Positions 17,419-26,234 of a stretch of DNA of 64,000 nt are shown piece by piece. The notes under the pieces were generated by a model. It was not told the DNA's origin and did no database searches. It was given only the letters and a program-made list of their open reading frames with translations. Positions within the stretch are counted from its first letter, which is position 1, and the number at the start of each line of letters is the position of its first letter. Position numbers and translations under genes: made by a program. This DNA comes from Pseudomonadales bacterium (GTDB taxonomy: Bacteria > Pseudomonadota > Gammaproteobacteria > Pseudomonadales > Halieaceae): NCBI GenBank assembly GCA_024234675.1, contig JACKNU010000002.1, positions 248,001 to 312,000 of the forward strand, read 5' to 3'.

Positions 17419-18183
17419 TCAGACCTCCAGATCGTAATCCATGATGACGGGAGCATGGCTGGAAAAAATTTTACTGGTGTAGATGGCGCCGTACTCCACC
17501 GTATATTGCAGGCCCTTGGAAATGACATGGAAATCGGTGCGCCAGCCATTTTCCTCGCGGCCGCCATCGGGCCACCAGCTGAACTCGTCGTGGTCGGAGT
17601 TGATTTCCCGGAACGCATCCACATAGCCTGACTCATACAGCTCATTCATCCACTGGCGCTCCTCCGCGAGGAAGCCGGGGATGTTGCTGTTGTTATCGGT
17701 GTCCTGCACGTCCGCCGGGGTGTGGGCCAGGTGCCAGTTACCGCAAATGACGAATTCCCGGCGCTTGTTGCGCACTTTCTGCAGGTGCGCCGCCAGCAGT
17801 TCATAGAATTCGTTCTTGCGCGCCAGTTGCTCCGCGTTACCTGGCTCTGCATAGGGGGCCAGCAGGCAGCCTACGCTGAGGTTCTCATAGTCGGCCTGGA
17901 TATAGCGGCCTTCCATGTCAAAATCGGCGAAGCCCAGCCCGGTCATGATCGCCTTGGGCAATTTGCGACAGTAGATAGCAACCCCGTTTGCCTTGCCGTC
18001 AATATCGTCGAGGAAGTAGGCGTTGTAATCCTGGGGAAAGTAGACGTTATCCTGCAGGTCGTACTCGGAGCAGCGCAAATCCTGCACGCAAACAAAATCG
18101 GCGTCCTGCTCTGCCAGCCAGTCGTAGAACCCTTTTGACGCGGCATTGATAAGGCCGTCAGCACTAAAACTGATAATTCTCAT
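17419..18183 (-). CDS. crc: Crc-like ExoIII-fold protein with degenerate active site
   Basis: A 254-residue member of the exonuclease III/AP endonuclease fold located between rph and pyrE, exactly where Pseudomonas carries crc. Crc cooperates with Hfq in translational catabolite repression and is not a nuclease. ExoIII catalytic positions are substituted here: Asn7 is S7 (ISFSADG), Glu34 is replaced by D35 (VQD), the GDxN motif is GNWH at 148-151, and the SDHAP motif is SSHAP at 241-245. These losses and the Crc-like segments GFLAEERQWMNELYESGYVDAF and FSWWPD support a Crc-type RNA-associated role. Annotation as exodeoxyribonuclease III would probably be wrong. Orthology rests on fold, position and residue loss, not on an alignment. 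Confidence 0.75.
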   Translation of the reverse strand: MRIISFSADGLINAASKGFYDWLAEQDADFVCVQDLRCSEYDLQDNVYFPQDYNAYFLDDIDGKANGVAIYCRKLPKAIMTGLGFADFDMEGRYIQADYENLSVGCLLAPYAEPGNAEQLARKNEFYELLAAHLQKVRNKRREFVICGNWHLAHTPADVQDTDNNSNIPGFLAEERQWMNELYESGYVDAFREINSDHDEFSWWPDGGREENGWRTDFHVISKGLQYTVEYGAIYTSKIFSSHAPVIMDYDLEV

Positions 18184-18376
18184 TCATGGCTCCTGCCAAT
18201 GAGAGCGTGTATGATTAGCAGCCCGCAGCAGACCTGGCCTGCGCCAGTCCGGTGGGTCGCTCGGGTACAAATCTATCCACAGATAACCGCAGGACAGGCC
18301 GCTTCTGGTTGTAATACCCGCCGGCGGCGGGATCAACCCCCCGTTGGGCTATTTGGTGAGCGTGCGTCCGGACGAG

Positions 18377-18399
18377 CCAGCATTTTATACGCTGGTTTT
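18377..18399 (+). promoter_or_regulatory. leader hairpin upstream of pyrE
   Basis: CCAGC (18377-18381) and GCTGG (18391-18395) form a stem with an AT-rich loop, followed by TTTTG, about 40 bp before the pyrE ATG. E. coli pyrE is controlled by attenuation, so a weak attenuator is conceivable, but the stem is short. The rest of the 254-bp crc/pyrE gap shows no further convincing element. Confidence 0.3.
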
Positions 18400-18437
18400 G
18401 CGGAATACAAAGCCTGATCCAAGGAGTCCTCACCGCA

Positions 18438-19082
18438 ATGCTGCCCTACCAGATTGAATTCATTAACCTTGCGCGCCAGCACGATGTGCTGAAATTTGGC
18501 GAATTTACCCTCAAATCCGGCCGTTTGAGCCCCTATTTCTTCAATGCTGGCGCCTTCGCCTGTGGCGAGGCGCTTGCGGCCCTGGGCCGCTGTTACGCCC
18601 GCCGGATCGTCGATTCAGGGCTGCAGTTCGATATTTTGCTGGGCCCGGCCTACAAGGGCATTCCCCTGGCCACCGCCACGGCCATCGCCCTGGCGGATAA
18701 CCACGACATCAATGTGCCCTTCGCCTACAACCGCAAGGAGGCCAAGAGCCATGGCGAGGGGGGTGTGTTGGTGGGGGCCCCGTTGCAGGGGCGGGTGCTG
18801 GTGATCGACGATGTCATCACCGCCGGCACAGCGGTGCGCGAAGTCATTGCCATGATCGAGGCCGCGGGCGCTCGCCTGGCCGGTGTCGCGGTCGGCCTCA
18901 ATCGCCAGGAGCGCGGCGAGGGCGAGCGCTCCGCCATTCAGGAGGTGGAGGAGGAGTACGGCGTCCCGGTGCTGAGCATAATCGACATGGAACACATTAT
19001 CGCCTACCTGGAGGACGCAGATGTGGCGCCGACCGACCTGCTGGAGGCCATGAAGGCCTATCGCGACAGGTATGGCGTCTGA
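18438..19082 (+). CDS. pyrE: orotate phosphoribosyltransferase
   Basis: Converts orotate and PRPP to orotidine 5'-monophosphate in pyrimidine synthesis. It has 214 residues, the usual length. The PRPP-binding motif RVLVIDDVITAGTAVRE is near residues 118-134, FTLKSGRLSPYFFNAG is near the N-terminus, and GPAYKGIPLA and YNRKEAKSHGEGG form the remaining active-site elements. AAGGAG at 18420-18425 provides a ribosome site. It is divergent from the Crc-like gene. Confidence 0.97.
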   Translation: MLPYQIEFINLARQHDVLKFGEFTLKSGRLSPYFFNAGAFACGEALAALGRCYARRIVDSGLQFDILLGPAYKGIPLATATAIALADNHDINVPFAYNRKEAKSHGEGGVLVGAPLQGRVLVIDDVITAGTAVREVIAMIEAAGARLAGVAVGLNRQERGEGERSAIQEVEEEYGVPVLSIIDMEHIIAYLEDADVAPTDLLEAMKAYRDRYGV

Positions 19083-19094
19083 CTTGTTAGGAAC

Positions 19095-19820
19095 ATGCCC
19101 AGCCTCTATATTAGGGCTATGAAGCCCAGATACTGTTCCGTGTCCGCCCTGGTGGCCGCCCTCCTGTTGCAGGCGATGGCGCCGGCTGCCGAATCCGCCA
19201 ACCTCTATCGTTATACCAACGACGAGGGCAACGTGGTCGTGGACTATCAGGTGCCGACCAAGTACGTAGCCCAGGGCTACGAGGTGCTGAACATGGAGGG
19301 GGTGGTGCTGGAGGTGGTGCCGCGCCAGCTGACCGAAGAGGAAAAGCAAGTACTCAATGCCCAGCAGGAGCTTGAAGAGGCCGCCCGGGCCGAGCAGGAG
19401 CGCCTGAAGGAGTGGGACGAGTCGCTGTTGTTGCGCTACAGCACGATTGCCGATATCGAGGCGGCCGAGGAGCGGGCCCTGCGCGACTTGCGGATACGCA
19501 TGAGTATCCTCAAGGGCAACAAACGCTCCCTCAAGCAGCAGGTGGAGAATTACCAGGCCCAGGCTGCGGACCTGGAGCGCCGCGGCCAGGAGGTCGATGT
19601 TGCCCGCCTGGTTGCCATAGAGGACATCCAGGCCGAGATAGAGACCACGGATCGCTCAATCAATGAGCGGGCGCGGGAGATCGAGGAGGTGGAGCGGGCC
19701 TACCAGCGCGACAAGGACCGATTCAGGATGCTGCTGGAAGTGGTCGAGTTGCGCAAGACCCTGCTGGCCAAGCAGCAGGAAGAGCGCAACAAGGAGAAGC
19801 GCTCCGACCCGCGCCGCTAG
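19095..19820 (+). CDS. exported DUF4124-like protein with long coiled coil
   Basis: Unrecognised beyond its architecture. It has a signal peptide (hydrophobic core ALVAALLLQAMAPAAES) and a DUF4124-like N-terminal segment, NLYRYTNDEGNVVVDYQVP. From about residue 75 to the end there is a highly charged alpha-helical coiled coil rich in Glu, Arg and Gln. Two starts are possible: the ATG at 19095 (AGGA upstream) or at 19119 (AGGG upstream); the second gives a more standard signal peptide. It is 12 bp after pyrE and ends within the convergent slmA end (4-base overlap). It is probably periplasmic; its function is unknown. Confidence 0.75.
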   Translation: MPSLYIRAMKPRYCSVSALVAALLLQAMAPAAESANLYRYTNDEGNVVVDYQVPTKYVAQGYEVLNMEGVVLEVVPRQLTEEEKQVLNAQQELEEAARAEQERLKEWDESLLLRYSTIADIEAAEERALRDLRIRMSILKGNKRSLKQQVENYQAQAADLERRGQEVDVARLVAIEDIQAEIETTDRSINERAREIEEVERAYQRDKDRFRMLLEVVELRKTLLAKQQEERNKEKRSDPRR

Positions 19821-20467
19821 CCAACCAGGGTGTTGGTTTCGCCCGGCCGGGCCTGGCCCGGCAAGGGCTGGGCTATTGCCTCCCGGAAAAAGCCGCACAT
19901 CAACAATTCCCACTGCTGCGCCCAATCGGCCGTTGGCGAGCGCTGGAAACCGCTGCGCACATACTGCGATATTCGCCCCTCTGCCGAGGCCATAAGCAGG
20001 TTGGCCGCCGCCGGCAGGGGTATGACGGGGCGCAGTCCCTCACGCATTTCCGCCTCCCGGATCACCTGCTTCAGCTGGGTCTCGAAGCGATCAAACAGCT
20101 GCGCCACCCGGTGATGCAGGCGTTCGGTTTCCCCCGCCAGCGCGTCACCGGTGAGGATGCGGGTGATGCCCGGGTTGCGGTCGGTAAAGGCCAGCAACAA
20201 CAGCAGCATCTTCTCGCAGCGCAGGGTCGCGGTGGGCTCCTCGTTGAGAATGATCTTGATGCGGCTGAACAGCGTGTCCTCGATGAACTCGATCAATCCT
20301 TCGAACATTTTGGATTTGCTGGGGAAATGTCTGTACAGGGCGGCCTCGGAGACGCCTACCTGGCGTGCCAGCCCCGCGGTGGTTATGCGATCGCCCGGGT
20401 TGGCTTCCAGCATCTGGGCTAGCGCTTCCAGGATTTGCTGACGCCGTTGTGAGTTTCTGGGGGGCAT
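19817..20467 (-). CDS. slmA: nucleoid occlusion factor SlmA (TetR family)
   Basis: A TetR-fold DNA-binding protein that blocks FtsZ assembly over the nucleoid in enterobacteria; its position next to argB is conserved. It has 216 residues with an N-terminal HTH (TTAGLARQVGVSEAALYRHFPSKSKMFEGLI, residues 29-59) and SlmA-like follow-on segments FIEDTLFSRIKII and LLLLLAFTDRNPGITRILTGDAL. It is last in a coaBC-algC-argB-slmA run, 93 bp after argB. In pseudomonads the equivalent gene is sometimes labelled ttk. Confidence 0.88.
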   Translation of the reverse strand: MPPRNSQRRQQILEALAQMLEANPGDRITTAGLARQVGVSEAALYRHFPSKSKMFEGLIEFIEDTLFSRIKIILNEEPTATLRCEKMLLLLLAFTDRNPGITRILTGDALAGETERLHHRVAQLFDRFETQLKQVIREAEMREGLRPVIPLPAAANLLMASAEGRISQYVRSGFQRSPTADWAQQWELLMCGFFREAIAQPLPGQARPGETNTLVG

Positions 20468-20560
20468 GAAGGACCACAGTCTGTCGCGTTGTAGGCAATG
20501 CTAGCGATTACCCGGCAAGGCTGCAATAAATCTCTACGTAATGAAGGGAGATATTTCCTG

Positions 20561-21472
20561 TTACGCGCCCGCCAGGCGCCGGTCGGTGATCAATGTGCCG
20601 ATGCCTTCGTGGGTGAAAGTCTCCAGCAGCACCGCATGGGGGACACGGCCATCTATGATATGGGCGCTGGCGACTCCGGATTTCACCGCATCCAGGGCGC
20701 AGCCGATTTTGGGCAGCATGCCGCCGGAGATCGTGCCGTCGGCAATGAGCGCATCCACCTGCCTGGTGCTCAGGCCGGTCAGTACCTGGCCCTGCCTGTC
20801 CAGCAGCCCCGACACGTTGGTCAGCAGCATCAGCTTTTCCGCCTGCAGTACCTGGGCGAGCTTGCCGGCGACGAGATCGGCATTGATATTGTAGGTGCAG
20901 CCCTCGGCATCGGCGCCTATGGGGGCGATGACGGGGATGAAATTGCTGCCCAGGATTACCTGCAGCACCTCGGTGTCGATCTGTTCGACCTCGCCGACAT
21001 GTCCGATGTCGATGATTTCCGAGGCGTTCAGCTCCTCGCTGTGGCGGGTCACGGTGAGTTTGCGGGCGCGTATCAGCTGGCCGTCCTTGCCGCTGACGCC
21101 TATGGCCTTACCGCCATTGCGGTTGATGGAAGCCACGATCTCCTTGTTGACACTGCCGCCCAGCACCATCTCCACCACATCCATGGTCTGCGCGTCGGTC
21201 ACCCGCATGCCGTTGACGAACTCGGTGTGGATGTTGAGCTTGGCCAGCAATGCGCCGATCTGGGGTCCGCCGCCATGGACCACCACGGGGTTCATGCCCA
21301 CCAGTTTCATAAGCACCACGTCCCGGGCGAAGCTCTCGTGTAGCGCCGGATCGACCATGGCATTGCCGCCGAATTTCACCACGATAGTCTTGCCGGTAAA
21401 GCGCTGGATGTAAGGCAGCGCCTCGGTGAGCACTTTGGCGATATTGAGGGCTGCTTCCTTGTTGAGTGACAT
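20561..21472 (-). CDS. argB: acetylglutamate kinase
   Basis: Phosphorylates N-acetylglutamate, the second step of the cyclic arginine pathway. It has 303 residues, the long form typical of pseudomonads. The N-terminal helix (LTEALPYIQRFTGKTIVVKFGGNAM) is the feature associated with hexameric, arginine-inhibited enzymes. VVVHGGGPQIGALL is the conserved substrate loop and NINADLVAGKLA is conserved in the ATP half. It follows algC by 24 bp. Confidence 0.96.
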   Translation of the reverse strand: MSLNKEAALNIAKVLTEALPYIQRFTGKTIVVKFGGNAMVDPALHESFARDVVLMKLVGMNPVVVHGGGPQIGALLAKLNIHTEFVNGMRVTDAQTMDVVEMVLGGSVNKEIVASINRNGGKAIGVSGKDGQLIRARKLTVTRHSEELNASEIIDIGHVGEVEQIDTEVLQVILGSNFIPVIAPIGADAEGCTYNINADLVAGKLAQVLQAEKLMLLTNVSGLLDRQGQVLTGLSTRQVDALIADGTISGGMLPKIGCALDAVKSGVASAHIIDGRVPHAVLLETFTHEGIGTLITDRRLAGA

Positions 21473-21496
21473 TGTCCTGACCTGTGGTTATACGGC

Positions 21497-24121
21497 TTAC
21501 TGGCCGTGCTGGTAATCCAGTTCCAGACTGGGTTCGACCAGGGAAAGCTGGGCGTGGAATTCGGCGATGATGGCCTCCAGGGCCTCCTCGTCGTCTGCCT
21601 CGAAACGCGCGGTCAGCGCGGGGCTGGTGTTGGAGGCCCGCACCAGGCCCCAGCCCTCGGCGAAGTCGACTCTTATGCCGTCCATGGTATTGACCTTGCC
21701 CGAGGAGAAATCGGCGTTCCTGACGATTTTCTCCATCAACTGGAACTTCTCACGCTCGTCCACGGGGATCAGGATTTCCGGGGTGCTGACGGTGGCGGGG
21801 AACTGTTCTATGGTGGTGTCCAGGCTGTCGCCATGGGTGCTCAGAATCTCGGCGAGGCGCGCGGCGGCATACATGCCGTCGTCGAAACCGTACCAGCGCT
21901 CACCGAAGAACATATGCCCCGAGAACTCCCCGCCAAGCAGGGCACCGGTCTCGGCCATCTTCTCTTTCATAAACGCGTGGCCGGTTTTCCACAGCACCGG
22001 CCGTCCGCCGTAGCGGGTGATCAGCTGGGTCAGGTTACGGCTGCATTTGACGTCGAATACCACGTCCGCGCCGGGGTTGCGCGATACCACATCTTCGGCG
22101 TAGATCATCAACAGCACGTCCGAGCGCACGACCTTGCCGCTGGAGGTGACCACGGCGAGCCTGTCGCCGTCGCCGTCGAAGGCCACCCCGAAGTCGGCCC
22201 CCTCCCGCTGGACCGCCTCGGCCAGGTCGACGAGATTGGCCTCATCGCTGGTGTCCGGGGGATGGTTGGGGAAATTGCCGTCGACCTCGCAGTACAGGGG
22301 CACCACTTCACAACCCAGCTCCTCGAACAGCTGGGGGGCGATGTCGCCGGTCACGCCATTGCTGGCGTCGATGACGATTTTCAGCGGCACGGCGATGGCG
22401 ATGTCGCTCAGCACCTCCTCGGTGTAATCGGGGACCACGTTTTCGCGGATCATGCGACCGCTGCCGCTGCTGAAATTCTCATCCAGCACCCGGTCGTGTA
22501 TATCCTGGATGCCACCAGCCGCGATGGTCTTCTGGTCGAGCACGATCTTCATGCCGTTGTCGTCGCCGGGATTGTGGCTGCCGGTGATCATGATGCCCGA
22601 GCGGCAATTGAGGTGGCGGGTGGCGAAGTACACCAGCGGTGTCGGCACCTGGCCTATATCGATAACATCCCGGCCGCTCTCCATCAGGGCCTTGACCAGT
22701 ACCATCTTGATCCGGGGGCTGGAATTGCGGCCATCGCACCCTACGATCAGGGTCTGTTCACCCATTTCGCCGGCTATGCTGCCCACCGCCTTGCCGATCC
22801 TGGCGACCAGCTCATCGGTGAGCTCGGTGCGGGCGTCGCCGCGGATATCGTAGGCCCGGAAAATGTGGTGGGGAAAGCCCTGGGTAGGGGCTTTCCCTCC
22901 GGACTGCTTGTCGCCGCCGCCGGTGGCGAGGTCCAGGTCCAGGCCATCGTCTTCATCCAGGATCCTGGTCGACTGGAACATGGGGTTGGTCAGGTCCTGG
23001 CTCTGGCGGGGCAGGGTCTCCACCGTGGGTGTCGGCAGTTCGGTCGAGGGCGGCGCGCTGCTCTGGCGCAGGGCGCGCAGGGTGGCGCGCCGCAGTTGCT
23101 TGGCGATGGACACCAGCTGCGGGACGGCCAGTTCCAGCGGCGTCTTGAGATCGGCGGCGGAAATCACCTTGTTGATCTCGCTGTCCAGTTTGCGCGAGTA
23201 CAGATACACCAGCAGGCCCATGGCGCACAGGGCTCCCAGGATGCACAGACCCATTACGGCCAGCAGAGGCGCCGGGTCTATAGTCAGCTCTTGCAGCATC
23301 AATATGGAGGGTGTGAAGGTGACCCGCCAGGTAGAGTCGGGAATGCTGGTGCTGTGGGCGTGGGGCTGGCCGTCGCCGCTGCCGGCCATGGCGATATTGT
23401 CCCGGCGCTCGATGCCGGTGGGACTGGTATATATCTGCTCCAGGGTGAACTTGCCCGCCTCGGCATCCAGGGACTTCAGCTGCTCGGACAGCAACTGGTT
23501 ATCGATGGTCGCAAATACCACCGCCTGGCGATCGGTGATGCGCGGATGCTTTACCAAGGCGGCCAGCGAGGTCATCCAGCGCCCCTCGAACTGGTAGGCT
23601 TCCGGCAGGGTCTTCTTGCCTTCAGCGGTGCGCCGCACCATATCGACCTCGATATGGTTGCGCAGGCCCTGGCTGCCGCCCTCGAAATCGGCGGTGCCCA
23701 TCTCACCGACCGGAATGATGCGCAAGCTGATGACCTCGGGGAAATAGTCCAGCAGCGCCTTTTCCACCAGGCCGATATCGTCGCTGGATTTACTGGCTAT
23801 GGCGGACAGGGCCAGCGGTGAACCCGCGGCGCCGCGCATGCGGTCCTCCATGCGGGTGAGGAAGTGGTGGATATTGGTGGCCTGCTGGGCGGAAAAGGAT
23901 TCCGCCACCCGGTCTATCTGCGCCTGCTGTACGGCGGGTTCCCGCACCATTACCAGGTAGGCAAAACCCAGAGCCATGAGCAGGAGCATGGCGACCAGGG
24001 ACAAGCCGGCGATCCGGTACAGGGCGTTGGATTTGGCGACGATGCCCTGCGGGTTGCTGGTGGAAACCCGCCGCTTCCCGACCTCTTCCTTCTTCACCTG
24101 TTGTTTTTTGCGCTTCAACAT
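21497..24121 (-). CDS. algC: phosphomannomutase/phosphoglucomutase with membrane-anchored sensor-like N-terminus
   Basis: A C-terminal alpha-D-phosphohexomutase (about residues 415-874) fused to a 410-residue N-terminal region. The catalytic phosphoserine lies in TGSHNP at S515, and the metal loop is DGDGDR. The enzyme interconverts mannose/glucose 1- and 6-phosphates for LPS and exopolysaccharide precursors. The N-terminal part has a basic cytoplasmic start, TM helix 1 at about 36-58, an extracytoplasmic domain of about 225 residues resembling a ligand-binding cache-like module, TM helix 2 at about 285-308, and a low-complexity linker. Pseudomonas genomes also annotate a long AlgC with such an extension. 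The gene lies between coaBC and argB as there, but the usual dut gene is absent. The sensor role is inference. Confidence 0.92.
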   Translation of the reverse strand: MLKRKKQQVKKEEVGKRRVSTSNPQGIVAKSNALYRIAGLSLVAMLLLMALGFAYLVMVREPAVQQAQIDRVAESFSAQQATNIHHFLTRMEDRMRGAAGSPLALSAIASKSSDDIGLVEKALLDYFPEVISLRIIPVGEMGTADFEGGSQGLRNHIEVDMVRRTAEGKKTLPEAYQFEGRWMTSLAALVKHPRITDRQAVVFATIDNQLLSEQLKSLDAEAGKFTLEQIYTSPTGIERRDNIAMAGSGDGQPHAHSTSIPDSTWRVTFTPSILMLQELTIDPAPLLAVMGLCILGALCAMGLLVYLYSRKLDSEINKVISAADLKTPLELAVPQLVSIAKQLRRATLRALRQSSAPPSTELPTPTVETLPRQSQDLTNPMFQSTRILDEDDGLDLDLATGGGDKQSGGKAPTQGFPHHIFRAYDIRGDARTELTDELVARIGKAVGSIAGEMGEQTLIVGCDGRNSSPRIKMVLVKALMESGRDVIDIGQVPTPLVYFATRHLNCRSGIMITGSHNPGDDNGMKIVLDQKTIAAGGIQDIHDRVLDENFSSGSGRMIRENVVPDYTEEVLSDIAIAVPLKIVIDASNGVTGDIAPQLFEELGCEVVPLYCEVDGNFPNHPPDTSDEANLVDLAEAVQREGADFGVAFDGDGDRLAVVTSSGKVVRSDVLLMIYAEDVVSRNPGADVVFDVKCSRNLTQLITRYGGRPVLWKTGHAFMKEKMAETGALLGGEFSGHMFFGERWYGFDDGMYAAARLAEILSTHGDSLDTTIEQFPATVSTPEILIPVDEREKFQLMEKIVRNADFSSGKVNTMDGIRVDFAEGWGLVRASNTSPALTARFEADDEEALEAIIAEFHAQLSLVEPSLELDYQHGQ

Positions 24122-24230
24122 CTCGCTGTGGCGTCCGCTCTTGCTGTTATACGAAGTAATGATATTACGCGGCAGGTATTACTTGAATCGACAACTGGAT
24201 TTATTTGCCGGTAGCACCGTCCCGCTGGTT

Positions 24231-25436
24231 TCAGTTGCCCTGGGCGGCGACGCGGCCGGCGATCAACTGAATAATCTGGCGCGCCAGATTGCTCTTGCCG
24301 GTGCGCCCCAGCGCCTGTTCGCCATCCCTCCACAGCACCACGGCCTCGTTGAGTTCACTGTTAAAACCTATGGACTGGTCCGAGACATCGTTGGCGACGA
24401 TCATGTCCAGTGCCTTGCGCTGCAGTTTGTCCCTGGCGTAGGTCAGCACATCGCGGGTTTCGGCGGCGAAGCCCACGGTAAAGGGGCGCTGCGCGCCGGC
24501 TGCCACCGTCGCCACGATGTCCGGGTTGCGCACCAGCTGCAGGGTGATTTCATCGGGGCCCTTCTTTATTTTCTGCTCCTGCACCGCAGCCGGCCGATAG
24601 TCGGCCACCGCCGCGCAGGCTATGAAAATATCGCACTCGGGCATCAGTTGCAGGCATTCCTCGAGCATCTGCCGGGCGCTTTCCACCGCTATGACCCGGG
24701 CCCGGTCCGGCGCGGTCAGGTGCACCGGTCCACTGACGATGGTGGTGCGGGCGCCGGCGTCCACCGCTGCCTGGGCCAGGGCATAACCCATCTTTCCCGA
24801 GCTGTGATTGGAAATGTAGCGCACCGGGTCCAGCGCCTCGCGGGTGGGCCCCGCCGTGATGACGACCCGCCGGCCCTGCAGCAGCCCGTCCTCAAACAGG
24901 TCGGCGGCGGCCCTGGCGATGACGGCGGGTTCCTCCAGGCGGCCGGGCCCGACATCGCCGCAGGCCTGCTCGCCACTGGCGGGCCCGACCAGGGCCATGC
25001 CGCGCCCGGTCAGTGCGGCGACATTTGCCGCCGTGGCCGCATCGCGCCACATCTGCTGATTCATGGCGGGGGCCAGCAGCTTGGGAGCCCTGGTGGCCAG
25101 GGCCACGGTGGTCAGCAGGTCATCGGCACGACCGGCGGCCAGCCTGGCGAGCAGGTCCGCTGTGGCGGGCGCGACCAGCAGCAGGTCGGCCCAGCGGGCC
25201 AGTTCTATGTGGCCCATGCCCTGCTCGGCCTCGGCGTCCAGCAGGTCGGTGTGCACGGGGTGCCCGGAAAGGGCCTGCAGGGTGAGCGGGGTGATGAATT
25301 CCTGGGCTCCCCGGGTCATGATGACACGGACCGTCGCACCCAGCTCCTGCAACTGCCGCACCAGCTCGGCGGATTTGTAGGCGGCGATGCCCCCGCTGAC
25401 GCCCAGCAATATATTGCGATTGAATAGATGTGCCAT
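24231..25436 (-). CDS. coaBC: bifunctional phosphopantothenoylcysteine decarboxylase/phosphopantothenate-cysteine ligase
   Basis: Catalyses two consecutive steps of coenzyme A synthesis. The ATG at 25436 gives 401 residues; the open frame upstream is antisense to radC and spurious. The N-terminal CoaC flavoprotein half contains NILLGVSGGIAAYKSAELVR and the active-site region APAMNQQMW. The C-terminal CoaB half contains VVITAGPTREALDPVRYISN, SSGKMGYALA and ACAAVADYRP. The 108 bp to algC contain no gene, although gammaproteobacteria commonly have dut here. Confidence 0.96.
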   Translation of the reverse strand: MAHLFNRNILLGVSGGIAAYKSAELVRQLQELGATVRVIMTRGAQEFITPLTLQALSGHPVHTDLLDAEAEQGMGHIELARWADLLLVAPATADLLARLAAGRADDLLTTVALATRAPKLLAPAMNQQMWRDAATAANVAALTGRGMALVGPASGEQACGDVGPGRLEEPAVIARAAADLFEDGLLQGRRVVITAGPTREALDPVRYISNHSSGKMGYALAQAAVDAGARTTIVSGPVHLTAPDRARVIAVESARQMLEECLQLMPECDIFIACAAVADYRPAAVQEQKIKKGPDEITLQLVRNPDIVATVAAGAQRPFTVGFAAETRDVLTYARDKLQRKALDMIVANDVSDQSIGFNSELNEAVVLWRDGEQALGRTGKSNLARQIIQLIAGRVAAQGN

Positions 25437-25535
25437 TTGCCGGCCTGAATTGGGAAACTGGCTCAAGGGAGAGGAACCATACCACCCCGGAGGGGGTTTT
25501 GACATCGGTGCCAGACCTGAGCGGAGAGCGCGGCA

Positions 25536-26210
25536 ATGAGTATAGCCCGATGGCAGGCGGGAGAGGGCCCCCGCGACAAGCTGCTGGCCCGCGGCACCCA
25601 GGCGCTGTCCGATGCCGAATTGCTGGCGGTGATGCTGGGCACCGGATATCGGGACTGTAGCGCCGTGCAGCTGGCGCGCGAGCTGCTGGTGGAGTTCGAT
25701 GGCCTGGCGGGGCTGTTGCGGGTCGATGGGCCCCGCCTGTTGGCCTGGCCTGGCATCGGGGTTGCCAAGTACGCGCAGCTGCGCGCCGCCCTGGAGCTGG
25801 CGCGGCGCCAGGCCCTGCAGGAAATGGGCAGGGTCGATGTGCTGTCCAGCCCGGAGGCCACCGGGCGCTTTCTGCAGTATCACCTGGGCAGCCGCGACCG
25901 CGAGGTGTTCTGCTGTATCTTCCTCGACAGCCAGCACCAGGTACTGTGCTGCGAGGACCTGTTCTTCGGCACCCTGGACGGGGCCGCCGTCTACCCCCGG
26001 GAGGTGGCCACCCGGGCGCTGCAGTACCGGGCCGCGGCCGTTATTTTCGCCCACAACCACCCCTCGGGGGTCGCGGAGCCAAGCGCGGCGGACCGCCGTA
26101 TCACCGAGCGCCTGTGCGCGGCGCTGGCGCTGCTCGATATCAGGGTGCTGGATCACATCATCGTCGGGCGCGGCAGCGAGTTCTCCTTCGCCAGGGAGGG
26201 GTTGTTGTAG
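25536..26210 (+). CDS. radC: RadC family JAMM/MPN domain protein
   Basis: A 224-residue RadC protein. It has an N-terminal helix-hairpin-helix-like region (residues 1-95, including LLAWPGIGVAKYAQLRA) and a C-terminal JAMM metalloprotease-like domain with the zinc motif H173-x-H175-(x10)-D186 (HNHPSGVAEPSAAD). The name comes from a historical DNA repair phenotype that was later reassigned, so the cellular role is unclear. It is divergent from coaBC across 99 bp and precedes rpmB, as in many gammaproteobacteria. Confidence 0.94.
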   Translation: MSIARWQAGEGPRDKLLARGTQALSDAELLAVMLGTGYRDCSAVQLARELLVEFDGLAGLLRVDGPRLLAWPGIGVAKYAQLRAALELARRQALQEMGRVDVLSSPEATGRFLQYHLGSRDREVFCCIFLDSQHQVLCCEDLFFGTLDGAAVYPREVATRALQYRAAAVIFAHNHPSGVAEPSAADRRITERLCAALALLDIRVLDHIIVGRGSEFSFAREGLL

Positions 26211-26234
26211 CTGGTCCCGCTGGCGGGGTTTCGC

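Noticed and set aside
17419..18183. Active exodeoxyribonuclease III (xthA)
   Set aside because: Key catalytic residues are substituted and the gene position matches crc, so an active nuclease call was not made.
21506..23821. 771-codon plus-strand open frame opposite algC
   Set aside because: The algC protein on the minus strand has clear catalytic motifs throughout; the antisense frame has none and no plausible start region.
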